A DNA stretch of 64,000 nt from Magnetovibrio sp. GTDB lineage: Bacteria; Pseudomonadota; Alphaproteobacteria; Rhodospirillales; Magnetovibrionaceae. Location: NCBI RefSeq assembly GCF_036568125.1, contig NZ_DATCTF010000019.1:62001-126000 (forward strand). Direction: 5' to 3'. Below, piece after piece: positions 18,577 through 27,080 of this stretch. Both the position numbers and the translations under genes were made by a program. Numbering within the stretch: position 1 is the stretch's first letter; the number at the start of each line of letters is the position of its first letter. The notes beneath the pieces were generated by a model. The model was not told the DNA's origin, searched no databases, and was given only the letters and a program-made list of their open reading frames with translations.

Positions 18577-18878
18577 CACTCACCCCCTTCAACTTCTTGA
18601 GCGGAATGGCTACGTTTCGGTTTTATATATGCCAACCCTTTCCCACCGGTTGAGAAGCGGTGATCTAGGTCGGTTTTGTTTGGTGATGTTTTTAGTGATC
18701 GTTGTCGAAGGAATGCTTCGACCTCATCTGGATCGTAAAATCGCAAGCTACCTGGGCCACCTGGTTGGTAAGGCTCCAGTCCCTTGTGCTCAACAAGATA
18801 ATCAAGTCGCCTCTTATCCAAGCAATCTTTGAAACGATCAAGCTGAAGGAGTTTGTTCTGTGTAAGTAGCGCAGACAC
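18576..18878 (-). CDS. Excisionase-like small DNA-binding protein
   Basis: A 100-aa product from the GTG at 18878, with GGAGG six bases upstream. The central part (RRLDYLVEHKGLEPY, then GSLRFYDPDEVEAFLRQ) resembles the winged-helix of MerR/AlpA/Xis-type proteins, where a short strand pair precedes a conserved x-F-Y-x-x-x-x-V-E motif. Such proteins act as recombination directionality factors or regulators of mobile elements. It lies near the attR end and is coupled to the DUF1376 gene by a four-base overlap. The exact role is inferred from size, fold and place. Confidence 0.6.
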   Translation of the reverse strand: MSALLTQNKLLQLDRFKDCLDKRRLDYLVEHKGLEPYQPGGPGSLRFYDPDEVEAFLRQRSLKTSPNKTDLDHRFSTGGKGLAYIKPKRSHSAQEVEGGE

Positions 18879-19446
18879 GACAGGCCTCCGTGCTGACCGC
18901 GCAATACGCGCGGTTAGTTACGAAAACCACCTAGTGTCTCGTGTTGGTGGCGGCGCACCCCCAATGGGTCCGTTTTGCTCGGATCACCGTGATCTGGGGG
19001 TGTCCCCCGGCGTTCGTGCACCTCACAGCGGGTCCCTTCTGAGCAGCCACCCGCAAGCCCCACCCTGTTTAGGCCCGGGTGCCTCCCTGCCCCCTCGAAT
19101 CCGGTGGGGGCTCCACTTCCTTGGTTTCCGTTTACATACCTGTTTTCTGCTCTATCTAGCCAACGCAGATCACAACGATGACATAAGCAAAATCAAGCAG
19201 GGCAAACCCGGCGCGCATATGGATGATGCGCATCGCTGTATCAGCGACTTATGAACAATGTCAAACATCCCCATTCCAAGCAAGCACATTTTGTTCTGTT
19301 TTGGCACAATTTTGGCGCAGTAATTTGTGTGATAGGTTGGGAAAGGGTGTGTCAGAATGTGACAGGATTGTATATTTTTGTGATTATTTTTCAGATAGTT
19401 AAACCAACACCTCTTTGTCACAACGAATGCCAAATATTCAAAAAGT
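18879..19446. other. Non-coding attR-proximal segment with inverted repeats
   Basis: No convincing gene. An 18853-19254 frame lacks start signals and family resemblance. Structures: ACCGCGC/GCGCGGT hairpin (18896-18914); a long hairpin with CACCCCCA (18956-18963) and TGGGGGTG (18995-19002) whose right arm abuts the palindrome GATCAC-C-GTGATC (18982-18994); and the right arm-type site (19300-19321). Likely functions are promoter and control of the xis-like operon, excision, or transfer. Confidence 0.5.
19300..19321 (+). other. Candidate integrase arm-type site, right
   Basis: Matches the left copy at 4626-4647 in 21 of 22 bases and in the same orientation, 125 bases inside attR. Each copy consists of TTTGGCACA and TTTTGGCGCAGT. 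Confidence 0.6.
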
Positions 19447-19511
19447 CGGTCTCGAAAACCGTTGTGCGCTTGCGTACCCAGGGTTCGAATCCCTGTCTCT
19501 CCGCCATTATT
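19447..19511 (+). repeat. Right attachment site, 65-bp direct repeat
   Basis: Perfect copy of the tRNA-Ser 3' portion (anticodon stem to CCA plus TTATT) without the 5' half, so it is not a functional tRNA gene. It marks the right junction of the element. Confidence 0.93.
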
Positions 19512-19550
19512 AAGGGGCTCTGCGACGACATGCAGGGCCCCTTTCGTTTT
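19512..19550 (+). terminator. Native tRNA-Ser terminator, displaced by the element
   Basis: A 12-bp stem (AAGGGGCTCTGC with its complement, one G-U pair) and 8-base loop, followed by TTCGTTTT. It starts at the first base after the right repeat. Before integration it would have lain directly behind the tRNA-Ser gene. It can also end the leftward gene that stops at 19587. Confidence 0.75.
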
Positions 19551-19586
19551 GAACCGGTCTTAGAAACTGATAAGCCGGGAAATGGC

Positions 19587-20936
19587 TCAGGGTTTCTTCA
19601 TCAAGCTCCGTTGGTAGTTCAAATAGGGCGCGGCGAGACTGAAGCCTTGAACGTCGAGCGCCCCGGTGGCGATGGAACTCAACGCATAACCATCAAGATA
19701 ATCGAAGCCAGTGCAGATGGCTGCCGTCAGCAGACTGATGGAGCGGATACCGTGCGCGTAAGTTCGCAATTGATTTTCTTTGGCGTTACTGACGAAGGTT
19801 TCGATGTCTTTAATCAACATCCGCTCGCTCTTGGTCTGAGAAAAAACGTCGATTCCAACCGCGTGCAGGCCCGCCGTGCGGTAAGCGGGAAAGTTTCCAT
19901 GGTCGGGAGAAAAGCGCGCAATCACGGCGCGCGAGGACCGACGCAGCGACGAGGTAAATTCCAAGATGCGGGGTTGGGGTATATTTTCCGGAAGACCGAC
20001 CATTTCAAAAACAATTCGGTCTGTGTTGTTTTGCATAATGCTTTCTAAATTGGCCAGGTACTTCAACCGCCGCTGTATATTGGCAAGAGTCTCAAAATGC
20101 ACAGGCAGTGCAATCAGCGATCGCGCATGGTTTTTGATGAGCTTGGCGAGTTCCTCCGCCGCGACATGTTCGGTCAGATGATCCAGTTCGAAGAGTTCTT
20201 GCGGCGATGGCGTGGCGCCCAGAACGCTATAGCCTGATTGATATTGACCGAGCTTGTCCTTGTGCACGGGAATGCAGACATACGTCGAAACGACACGCGT
20301 GCGCGTCACCAACATGGGGCGATAGATAAATTCGATGTCATCGAGATATAGCGGTGTTTCATATCCGGCGGGGGGGCTGGCGACGGCACGGTCTTGATCC
20401 GCTTTGTCTACCATTTCCGCGATCAGTTGATTCTTGTCGGGAGCTTTGGAAATCAGCACCTCGCCCTTTTTGTCGATGGCAACGTCCATGACACAGATCA
20501 AGCTGCTTGCCTCTTTGACACCGACCAGGGCACGCGCGATTTCTTCATTGAGCACGTTGGCCTTAAGGTGTCCCTGCAAATGCGGCAAGGCGTCGAACAC
20601 CACGAGATAGCTCGCATCGTCCCGGCGTATGAACAGATCACGCGCCGTCAAATGAGCCTTAATGATGCCCTCCACTTTGATGTGGATTTTTTCTATAGAG
20701 CGGTCCCATTTCGCGCCCAGATGGTCTTTGATTTTTGTCAGATCGAGTAAATAGACCTGATCTTTCAATTCCTCTCCCTTATGAGCTTTCAGGATGGAGT
20801 TCAGGCGGATTTGAAACTCGGTCAGTTGCTTGGTCGGTTGCTCACTATCTTCGGCGCCATTTTGATACGCCGATTTCAGGCCTGGCCACAATGTTCCCAG
20901 TATGCGTTCGATAACGGTTTGCAGCTGATCGGTCAT
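19587..20936 (-). CDS. Degenerate EAL-like signalling protein (paralogue 1)
   Basis: The 449-aa cytosolic product ends in a domain shaped like EAL phosphodiesterases: IVFEMVGLPE, AVIARFSPDHGNF, AVGIDVF and GFDYLDGYALS stand where FEITE, DDFGTGYS, lKID and GxxxxQGY are expected. The catalytic acidic residues are not conserved, so it is more likely a binding or scaffold domain than a c-di-GMP phosphodiesterase. The N-terminal part (about residues 45-170) is unassigned. It follows a CheY-like receiver gene by 22 bases and shares its plan with the 385-aa protein at 21397-22554. Last gene of a leftward four-gene signalling cluster. Confidence 0.65.
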   Translation of the reverse strand: MTDQLQTVIERILGTLWPGLKSAYQNGAEDSEQPTKQLTEFQIRLNSILKAHKGEELKDQVYLLDLTKIKDHLGAKWDRSIEKIHIKVEGIIKAHLTARDLFIRRDDASYLVVFDALPHLQGHLKANVLNEEIARALVGVKEASSLICVMDVAIDKKGEVLISKAPDKNQLIAEMVDKADQDRAVASPPAGYETPLYLDDIEFIYRPMLVTRTRVVSTYVCIPVHKDKLGQYQSGYSVLGATPSPQELFELDHLTEHVAAEELAKLIKNHARSLIALPVHFETLANIQRRLKYLANLESIMQNNTDRIVFEMVGLPENIPQPRILEFTSSLRRSSRAVIARFSPDHGNFPAYRTAGLHAVGIDVFSQTKSERMLIKDIETFVSNAKENQLRTYAHGIRSISLLTAAICTGFDYLDGYALSSIATGALDVQGFSLAAPYLNYQRSLMKKP

Positions 20937-20958
20937 GTGTGCGCCCTTGCATATTTGG

Positions 20959-21327
20959 CTATGACGCCAAGATATCGTTAACCGCTTCCAACAATTGACC
21001 CTCGGTAAACGGCTTGGCCAAAATCTTCCCGGCGCCGAAGCGTTCGGTTAATTTCAAGAAATCCAAATTGCGCGTCCGACCACCGCCGGATATGGCGATA
21101 ATTTTCAAGTCGGGAAAATCCTGTTTCAGGTCGATGATGGTTTCGACCCCCTCTTTTTCCGGCATGATGATATCGGTGATGATCAAGTCGAAGGGGGAGG
21201 CTTTTTGTTTTTCGACGCCAATGCGGCCGTTTTCGGCTTCATCGACTTCGAAATTCGCGCTTTCGAGAATCTCACGAATGGTAAAACGCGCCAATTCCTC
21301 ATCGTCGATTACCAAGACACGTGTCAT
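20959..21327 (-). CDS. CheY-like response regulator receiver
   Basis: A 122-aa single-domain receiver: acidic pocket VIDDEE, phospho-acceptor Asp in LIITDIIMPEKEG, and the conserved Lys in ILAKPFTEGQL. It has no output domain, so it must act through a partner protein. It is flanked by two degenerate EAL-like genes and lies downstream of a large histidine kinase, its probable phosphodonor. It could control the EAL-like proteins by protein contact. Confidence 0.9.
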   Translation of the reverse strand: MTRVLVIDDEELARFTIREILESANFEVDEAENGRIGVEKQKASPFDLIITDIIMPEKEGVETIIDLKQDFPDLKIIAISGGGRTRNLDFLKLTERFGAGKILAKPFTEGQLLEAVNDILAS

Positions 21328-21396
21328 GAAATTTCTCCAACTCCCAAATACTCGGTAAATGATAACACCATAAAAAACATATGTGAAACGGCACCG

Positions 21397-22554
21397 CTAT
21401 CGCTTGAGCATTGCACGGAAGACATCGGATGGCTGGGCCATCGCTTCGGGCTGTGTCACATCCAACGGCGGAGCTATGGCGACAGAACTGATGTAATCAT
21501 ATTCTAGGTTTACTGCTGAAATGCAGGTGTCCATGTCTTGAAGACCGTGGGCGTGGCGGGTACAGCCCTGTTCCCGGGTCGCCTGGGTCAGGGACGTCAA
21601 TTCGGCATGAATGTCCTCACTGCTACGCACATCGTATTGAAAGCCGAGCCCAACAGATCCGATCAAATCCATGGGGATGGCACCAAAATTTGAAAACCCG
21701 TGATCCAAGCGCAGCCAAATGGCCTGTCCGAATGGGGTCAGGGCATTGATGGCTTGGTAAAGGGTGTCGCCATCGACGTCAGAAGGAACCTTGATGATTT
21801 CGAAGATTACGTTATCCCTGACGGACCACACACCGTCATTGCACGCTTCGATAAAGAGCGTCGCCAGATCCGGGTTAGACATGGTGCTGTAGTGTACCGG
21901 AACGATTATGTTGGTGAACATATATCGGTCTAGAAAATCTTGAGCTTGAGCAACGGCCTTGTGCAGGGCCTCTTTGTCCAAAGCATAGACGTGACGATGT
22001 TTGGCGAAGAACGCATCTAAAGCTTCTTCGGAAACGTAAGAGCCCTCGCCGGTGTTCCAAACATTTTCACAGACGTAACCGATGATTTCGCCGGCGTGCA
22101 CATCCCACATGGGAAAATAGCTGAACTCCGCATCCGTCAGAACGATGTCATGCTTGAGCGACGACGGATTGTTTTCACCGCTGGCCGCTTCGATATGCTC
22201 GACATCGAGTGGTACGAAATCCAGACCGTCATCGTGAACACCGACCGCGCGCCAGATTTTCAGTTGTTCCGTGGTCACATTCAGCACTTTTTGGGCCGCC
22301 CGCAGAACTTCCAGGTCCGTAACACCGGGTTCGATCACCAGCAAGCTGGTCGGGTCGTAGCGAACGCATGCGACGTCCGGGGTCAAAGCTTGTTCCATGC
22401 GCACGCAATGATCATGGGTCATAGGGCCCGCGCCGACCGCATGAAGCAGACGCAAGGTGGCGATGTCCGCGCCAGCCTCCAGCGAACTGTGCAACACCCT
22501 CCACCATGGACCGACGTCCGCATTCAAACCGCCTGCGGGGAAAAAAGTACTCAT
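21397..22554 (-). CDS. Degenerate EAL-like signalling protein (paralogue 2)
   Basis: The 385-aa product has the same plan as the protein at 19587-20936: VIFEIIKVPSD, AIWLRLDHGFSNFGAIP, GLGFQYDV and EYDYISSVAI occupy the EAL motif positions without the catalytic residues. The N-terminal 150 residues are unassigned. Its ATG overlaps the stop of the sensor kinase by four bases, so it is translated with it. It probably reads out or modulates the kinase-receiver pathway. An active c-di-GMP phosphodiesterase is unlikely. Confidence 0.65.
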   Translation of the reverse strand: MSTFFPAGGLNADVGPWWRVLHSSLEAGADIATLRLLHAVGAGPMTHDHCVRMEQALTPDVACVRYDPTSLLVIEPGVTDLEVLRAAQKVLNVTTEQLKIWRAVGVHDDGLDFVPLDVEHIEAASGENNPSSLKHDIVLTDAEFSYFPMWDVHAGEIIGYVCENVWNTGEGSYVSEEALDAFFAKHRHVYALDKEALHKAVAQAQDFLDRYMFTNIIVPVHYSTMSNPDLATLFIEACNDGVWSVRDNVIFEIIKVPSDVDGDTLYQAINALTPFGQAIWLRLDHGFSNFGAIPMDLIGSVGLGFQYDVRSSEDIHAELTSLTQATREQGCTRHAHGLQDMDTCISAVNLEYDYISSVAIAPPLDVTQPEAMAQPSDVFRAMLKR

Positions 22555-25500
22555 GAGCTTTGTCCTGACGTCGATTTAGACTTGGCTTTTTTTGTGATAG
22601 GGCCTTGTTTTAAGGGAAGGTACAAATCGACGCGGGTGCCTTTGCCTTCGGTGCTATGCACATCGATCGCACCGCCATGCTTGGTAACGATACCGTGGAT
22701 CATCGACATGCCGAGCCCGGTTCCCTTGCCGGGTTCTTTGGTCGTAAAGAACGGATCGAAGGCACGGTTGAGAATTTCCGGGGCCATGCCGCAACCGTCG
22801 TCAATCACGCTGAGTTTTGCATAAGGGACTGCACGCAGCTGGGTATTGCGGATCAGTAAACCCATGTCGGGCTTTGACCTTTTCAATTCGATTGAAATGT
22901 GTCCGTTATGCCCGCCGATAGCGTCGCTCGCGTTGCTGACAAGATTGATAAGGGCCGCGTTGATCTGCTTCTCATCAGCATGAATACGGCCATTGAATTT
23001 GCTCATGGAAATGTTGAGTTCAATGGACGATGGCGTGGTGGATTTGATCAAAGGAAGCGCATTGTTCACGATATCGTGGATATCGTGATCTTTATATTCC
23101 GGGTCGTCCTGACGGGAGAATTCGAGAACCCGTTGCACCAATCCGCTTACCCGCTCTGCCGCTTGCAGCACCATGCCGAGTTTTTTTTCTTCGCTGCTGT
23201 CGACAGTCAAGGTCCGCTTGACCATGGCGGTCAAATTCAAAATAGGCAAAAGCATATTGTTGATATCGTGCGCCATGCCCCCCGCCAAGTTGCCGAGGCT
23301 TTCCATGTTTTGGGCCTGGCGGCGTTGGCGTTCGGCTTCTTCCCGGTCGCTGGCATCGCGGATGATGGCCGTACACAGGTCGGTGGTGCTCTTGGGCATG
23401 GGCGATAATGTCAGTTCGATCGGAAACTCCTGACCATTGGAACGCCGCCCGTATAAATTCAGGGTCTTGCCAAAGATATGGCCCTTGCGGGTCTTGGCGT
23501 AGTTCTGAATCGATTGCACATGTTGAGCTTTGAACCGCTCGGGGATGATGATGCTCACGTCGGCGCCAAGGGCTTCGTTAAAGGTGTAGCCGAACATATT
23601 CTGTGCGGCGGGATTGAACTGCGTGATGTGGCCTGAATCATTGATGGCGATGATCGCATCGTGGGCGGTTTCGACAATGGCAAGGCTACGCTCCTCGCTT
23701 TCGGCGAGTTTTTCCATCGTGTAAATACGCTCACGCTTCATGCGTAAGGAAATGAGCCCATAGGCCAAGTCGTTCGCCAGTTCATCGAGTAAATTCCGCT
23801 CTGTTTCGTGGAGGTCCCTTGCCTCTTTGTGGGTCAAGAATAAGAAGCCGAACGTCACGCCCGCATCCTTTAAAGGCCACAGGTACATCGAAGAGATCCC
23901 CAACCGCGCACGGAGCTTGTGCCAATTCGGCAGATGAGGATTGCCCTGCGTGGATGAAAAATGCATGGGACTGGAGGTCGCGGATAAATCCAGCGCGTCG
24001 ACATCTTCGATCACCTCTTCGATGACATCCTTGTGAAGGCCGTACGCCGCCCTGGGAACCAAGTGCTTGCCGTCATCGAAACGAACAAAGGCGGTCCAGG
24101 CCGTTTGATATCCGCCTTCTTCGACGATGACACGACAGATGTTTTGCAGCAATTGATCTTCACTGGTCGCATGAACCAAGACTTCATTGCAATGCGATAT
24201 GGTGTGCAAGGCACGATTGCTGCGTTCCATGTTCAGCAGTGACTGGCGCTGGTTTGTGATGTCAATTCCCGATGACAACATGGTCAAGATCGAACCGTCA
24301 GGTTCATGCAGGTAGGTGTTGTTCCAAGCGACCAGACGACGTTCACCGCTATGTGTAATGATTTCATTTTCGAAGTACCCAACCTCGTCGAGATCGCCAT
24401 GGAGAATTTTATCGGCCACTCCCCGGATTTCCGCGCGATCGTCCGGGGCAATGGCAATATCGAACCAGTTCTTGCCCATCAATTGCTCTTCCTCATAGCC
24501 GAGAAGATGGCAGGCGTACTTGTTGATCAAGATGATATTGCCGTCTGTGTTCAAGGCGACGACCATGGTACCCGCTAAATCCAGATATGTGCGCACGCGG
24601 TCTCGCTGGCGGGCAATCTCGTTGCGATCGGCAATGCGCTCATTGATGTCCTCGATCACGCCGATAAAGTAATCGGGATCGTCATATCCACCACGCACCA
24701 ATGTCCCCGTGACATGAACCCAGGTTTCCGCACCATTCTTGCGAATGTAACGTTTGTCCATTCTATACGTGGCGATATCGCCATTCCGCAGTTGGTCCAG
24801 GTAACTCAGATTCAAGGGCAGATCATCGGGATGAGTGATGTCTTGAAACGTCAGGTGCAACAATTCGTCGCGGCTGTAGCCAGTGATGTCGCACAACACC
24901 TTATTGACCCGCAGCCACCTCCCATCCAAACCAATGTGCGCCAAACCGACGGCCGCTTGCTCGAACGTTGAACGGAAGCGTTCCTCACTGGCGATCAATG
25001 CGCGTTCGGCATTGCGGAAGTCGGTAACATCTATAGAGATGCCACCGATGGCGTAAATTTCTCCATTGGGTGTTTCGAGAGGAAATTTTTTGGTCAAAAA
25101 AGCGCGTTCAACACCGTTGATGGTCAAGCTTTCTTCGATGTCGAGCGCGGTACCCGTTTCGACGATGGTCCTGTTTTGTTGTTGAAAACGTTCAACTTCA
25201 TCGGCAGACAGTGACCGTTCGTGGAGGCTTTGCATCACCTGTTCGCGGGTTTCGCCGAATATATCGCAATAGGCCTTGTTGACTTCGGTGGCCTTGCCGT
25301 CGAGATCGGTGAGGAACATGATCGCCTGGGCGTTGTCGCGAAACCCATCGTACTGGGCTTCTTTGAGCTGAATTTCCCGGATCACCGGCAGTGTCACCCG
25401 CATGTAAATAAACATGATCAGCATGGCGATGGCGAAAGACAGAAAACTACCGTAAATGGCCATCTTGATATGCGGCGCCTGCAGGTCGGCAATGTCTATT

Positions 25501-26972
25501 TTAAGCACCACCCCCAAACCCAGCGTGTCGATATATTCGTAGGCCGCCAACACCCGTTCGTTACGGTAATCCAAACCGACAACGGTTCCGCGTTGGCCGC
25601 TCAAAGCCAAACGCATAGGAACCGCAATATCGCTTGCTAGCGGCACATACATTGGCGAAAAACGGTCCCAATCGCGTTGGCGCAAAATGAAATGAATTTC
25701 ATCGCCGGATTTTTCACCGATGGTGATTTCGCTAAGCCCTGCATGACGACTTTTTGCCAAGCTCAGCCGTGAGATGACGGCATTACGCATGTCGGTCGAT
25801 TTCACATCAACACCCGGCGACAGTGGAAGTTGGGCAAAACTTTCAATCATGCTCACCTGACTGGCGATCGTTTCATGCAGCGATTGCGTGACTTGCCCCA
25901 TCGTCGCCCGGTAATGGAGATAGAGGGTTGATAATGTCGCCGTAACAAGCCCACCCACCATCACTGCGGACATCAACATGATCCGTCTGCGCAAGAGCTG
26001 GTCTGTTGTCGTGGACCTCAACACATCTTCCATGGACCCTTTGGGTATGAACCGAGAGCGGACGAAGTACCACAGCCATATCGTTATGATCGCGACGATG
26101 ATAAGGCCGATGGAGATAACCACGAGATCGCGGACCGTCCAGGGATCGACTTTCCCGCCATGCCAAGTCCTATAAATATCTTCATATTCCTTGGAATCGA
26201 GGAAAACCTCGGTGGCGCTCTTCAGTCGTTCGAAAATTTTGTCTTGTCCTTTGGCGACCGCCAACGCGCGGGTAACTACGGCCAGCGGTTCACCCACCGG
26301 GATCAAAGCGCCGGGCATGTTGTGAAGCTGCATGTGCTCAAAGACCACCGGCTCAGGCAATGCCAACGCATCGACTTTGCTGGTCAGCAGAGCGTTGACT
26401 GCGGCGGTGGTGTCGTCAAACAGACGAACGTCGTACCCGCCCTGTTCCGTCAGAATTTTACTTGCTGCATTGCTGAGCGCTGTGGCGATACGTGAGCCCT
26501 CGGCAACACCGTTCGCAAAAAAGTCGTAGCGATCCCATGGAACAAAAAATGATATATGGAATTGTTCGAAAGCCGCTGTGAAATTCAAAAAATCCTCACG
26601 GTCTGGGGTGATGCCCATGTTGGGGATGATCTGTGCTTGTCCCGTCTTGACCGCGTCTTGGACTTCAGGCCAAGTATCGTAGACTTTGTATTCGATCTTA
26701 AGACCGGCCCGTTGGGCGATGGCTTCCATAATCTCAATGGCAAAGCCGGTGGGCGCGCCTTGTCGATTCGTGTCGTAATATGGCGGGAAGTACTTGGGAA
26801 CGGCGGCGACCACGGGATCATTGACAATAGGCCGACCTGCAGCGCGCGTATTGGCTTCACGATGATCGGTATTGGATGTGGTCGGTATTTCATGGGCTTC
26901 GATTCCACGGGGTGCTGCGATGATAGCCATCATCGCCGCCAAAACCACAAGCGGAAGAGCTTTGAAGCCCAA
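22551..26972 (-). CDS. Large multi-sensor histidine kinase with periplasmic solute-binding domain
   Basis: A 1473-aa membrane kinase. In order: signal peptide (1-26); amino-acid-binding-type solute domain (about 50-275, AVPKYFPPYYDTNRQGAPTG cited in part); membrane helix at about 285-307; second helix near 335-355; a second extracytoplasmic region; a helix near 510; PAS repeats (about 540-905); a GAF domain (about 920-1065); another PAS (about 1085-1205); the phospho-acceptor His in GGMAHDINNM (about 1233); and an ATPase domain with LVNASDA-type N box, GCGM and GTGLGMSMIHG. There is no receiver domain. The TTG start has GGGAG seven bases upstream. It heads the cluster with the receiver and both EAL-like genes. 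Confidence 0.9.
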   Translation of the reverse strand: MGFKALPLVVLAAMMAIIAAPRGIEAHEIPTTSNTDHREANTRAAGRPIVNDPVVAAVPKYFPPYYDTNRQGAPTGFAIEIMEAIAQRAGLKIEYKVYDTWPEVQDAVKTGQAQIIPNMGITPDREDFLNFTAAFEQFHISFFVPWDRYDFFANGVAEGSRIATALSNAASKILTEQGGYDVRLFDDTTAAVNALLTSKVDALALPEPVVFEHMQLHNMPGALIPVGEPLAVVTRALAVAKGQDKIFERLKSATEVFLDSKEYEDIYRTWHGGKVDPWTVRDLVVISIGLIIVAIITIWLWYFVRSRFIPKGSMEDVLRSTTTDQLLRRRIMLMSAVMVGGLVTATLSTLYLHYRATMGQVTQSLHETIASQVSMIESFAQLPLSPGVDVKSTDMRNAVISRLSLAKSRHAGLSEITIGEKSGDEIHFILRQRDWDRFSPMYVPLASDIAVPMRLALSGQRGTVVGLDYRNERVLAAYEYIDTLGLGVVLKIDIADLQAPHIKMAIYGSFLSFAIAMLIMFIYMRVTLPVIREIQLKEAQYDGFRDNAQAIMFLTDLDGKATEVNKAYCDIFGETREQVMQSLHERSLSADEVERFQQQNRTIVETGTALDIEESLTINGVERAFLTKKFPLETPNGEIYAIGGISIDVTDFRNAERALIASEERFRSTFEQAAVGLAHIGLDGRWLRVNKVLCDITGYSRDELLHLTFQDITHPDDLPLNLSYLDQLRNGDIATYRMDKRYIRKNGAETWVHVTGTLVRGGYDDPDYFIGVIEDINERIADRNEIARQRDRVRTYLDLAGTMVVALNTDGNIILINKYACHLLGYEEEQLMGKNWFDIAIAPDDRAEIRGVADKILHGDLDEVGYFENEIITHSGERRLVAWNNTYLHEPDGSILTMLSSGIDITNQRQSLLNMERSNRALHTISHCNEVLVHATSEDQLLQNICRVIVEEGGYQTAWTAFVRFDDGKHLVPRAAYGLHKDVIEEVIEDVDALDLSATSSPMHFSSTQGNPHLPNWHKLRARLGISSMYLWPLKDAGVTFGFLFLTHKEARDLHETERNLLDELANDLAYGLISLRMKRERIYTMEKLAESEERSLAIVETAHDAIIAINDSGHITQFNPAAQNMFGYTFNEALGADVSIIIPERFKAQHVQSIQNYAKTRKGHIFGKTLNLYGRRSNGQEFPIELTLSPMPKSTTDLCTAIIRDASDREEAERQRRQAQNMESLGNLAGGMAHDINNMLLPILNLTAMVKRTLTVDSSEEKKLGMVLQAAERVSGLVQRVLEFSRQDDPEYKDHDIHDIVNNALPLIKSTTPSSIELNISMSKFNGRIHADEKQINAALINLVSNASDAIGGHNGHISIELKRSKPDMGLLIRNTQLRAVPYAKLSVIDDGCGMAPEILNRAFDPFFTTKEPGKGTGLGMSMIHGIVTKHGGAIDVHSTEGKGTRVDLYLPLKQGPITKKAKSKSTSGQSS

Positions 26973-27080
26973 AATGAAACTCCCTCGGAAAAACCCGGAA
27001 GAGAAAAATCATAGCACGAATACAATTGTAAGACTATATACTTATACTGGCATTTCGGGATCTGGCGAGAGTATCAAAGC

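Larger units (their letters stand above)
4485..19511 (+). mobile_element. Integrative mobilizable element in tRNA-Ser(CGA)
   Basis: A 15.0-kb segment bounded by perfect 65-bp repeats. It contains a tyrosine recombinase next to one end, an excisionase-like gene near the other, candidate arm sites at both ends, MobC, a relaxase and an oriT-like site. It has no complete conjugation apparatus; only one TrbL/VirB6-like gene is seen, so transfer would need a helper. Many genes are visibly more AT-rich than the flanks. The cargo is mostly defence-like (unknown nuclease-like protein, TIR, HigBA, DUF5677 plus ApeA-like HEPN). It is a genomic island of the mobilizable type rather than a prophage: no capsid, tail or lysis genes are present. 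Confidence 0.88.

Noticed and set aside
17832-19002. CRISPR array
   Set aside because: Repeats are short, irregular and of different sequence; there are no regular spacers or cas genes in the window.
18853-19254. 133-codon frame near attR
   Set aside because: It lies over the inverted-repeat region and antisense to the xis-like start, with no family resemblance.
19447-19511. Second tRNA-Ser gene
   Set aside because: Only the 3' part from the anticodon stem is present; the acceptor 5' strand and D arm are missing, so it is the attachment-site copy.
4485-19511. Prophage interpretation of the island
   Set aside because: Integrase, HTH and DUF1376 occur in phages, but there are no structural or lysis genes, and a relaxase is present.
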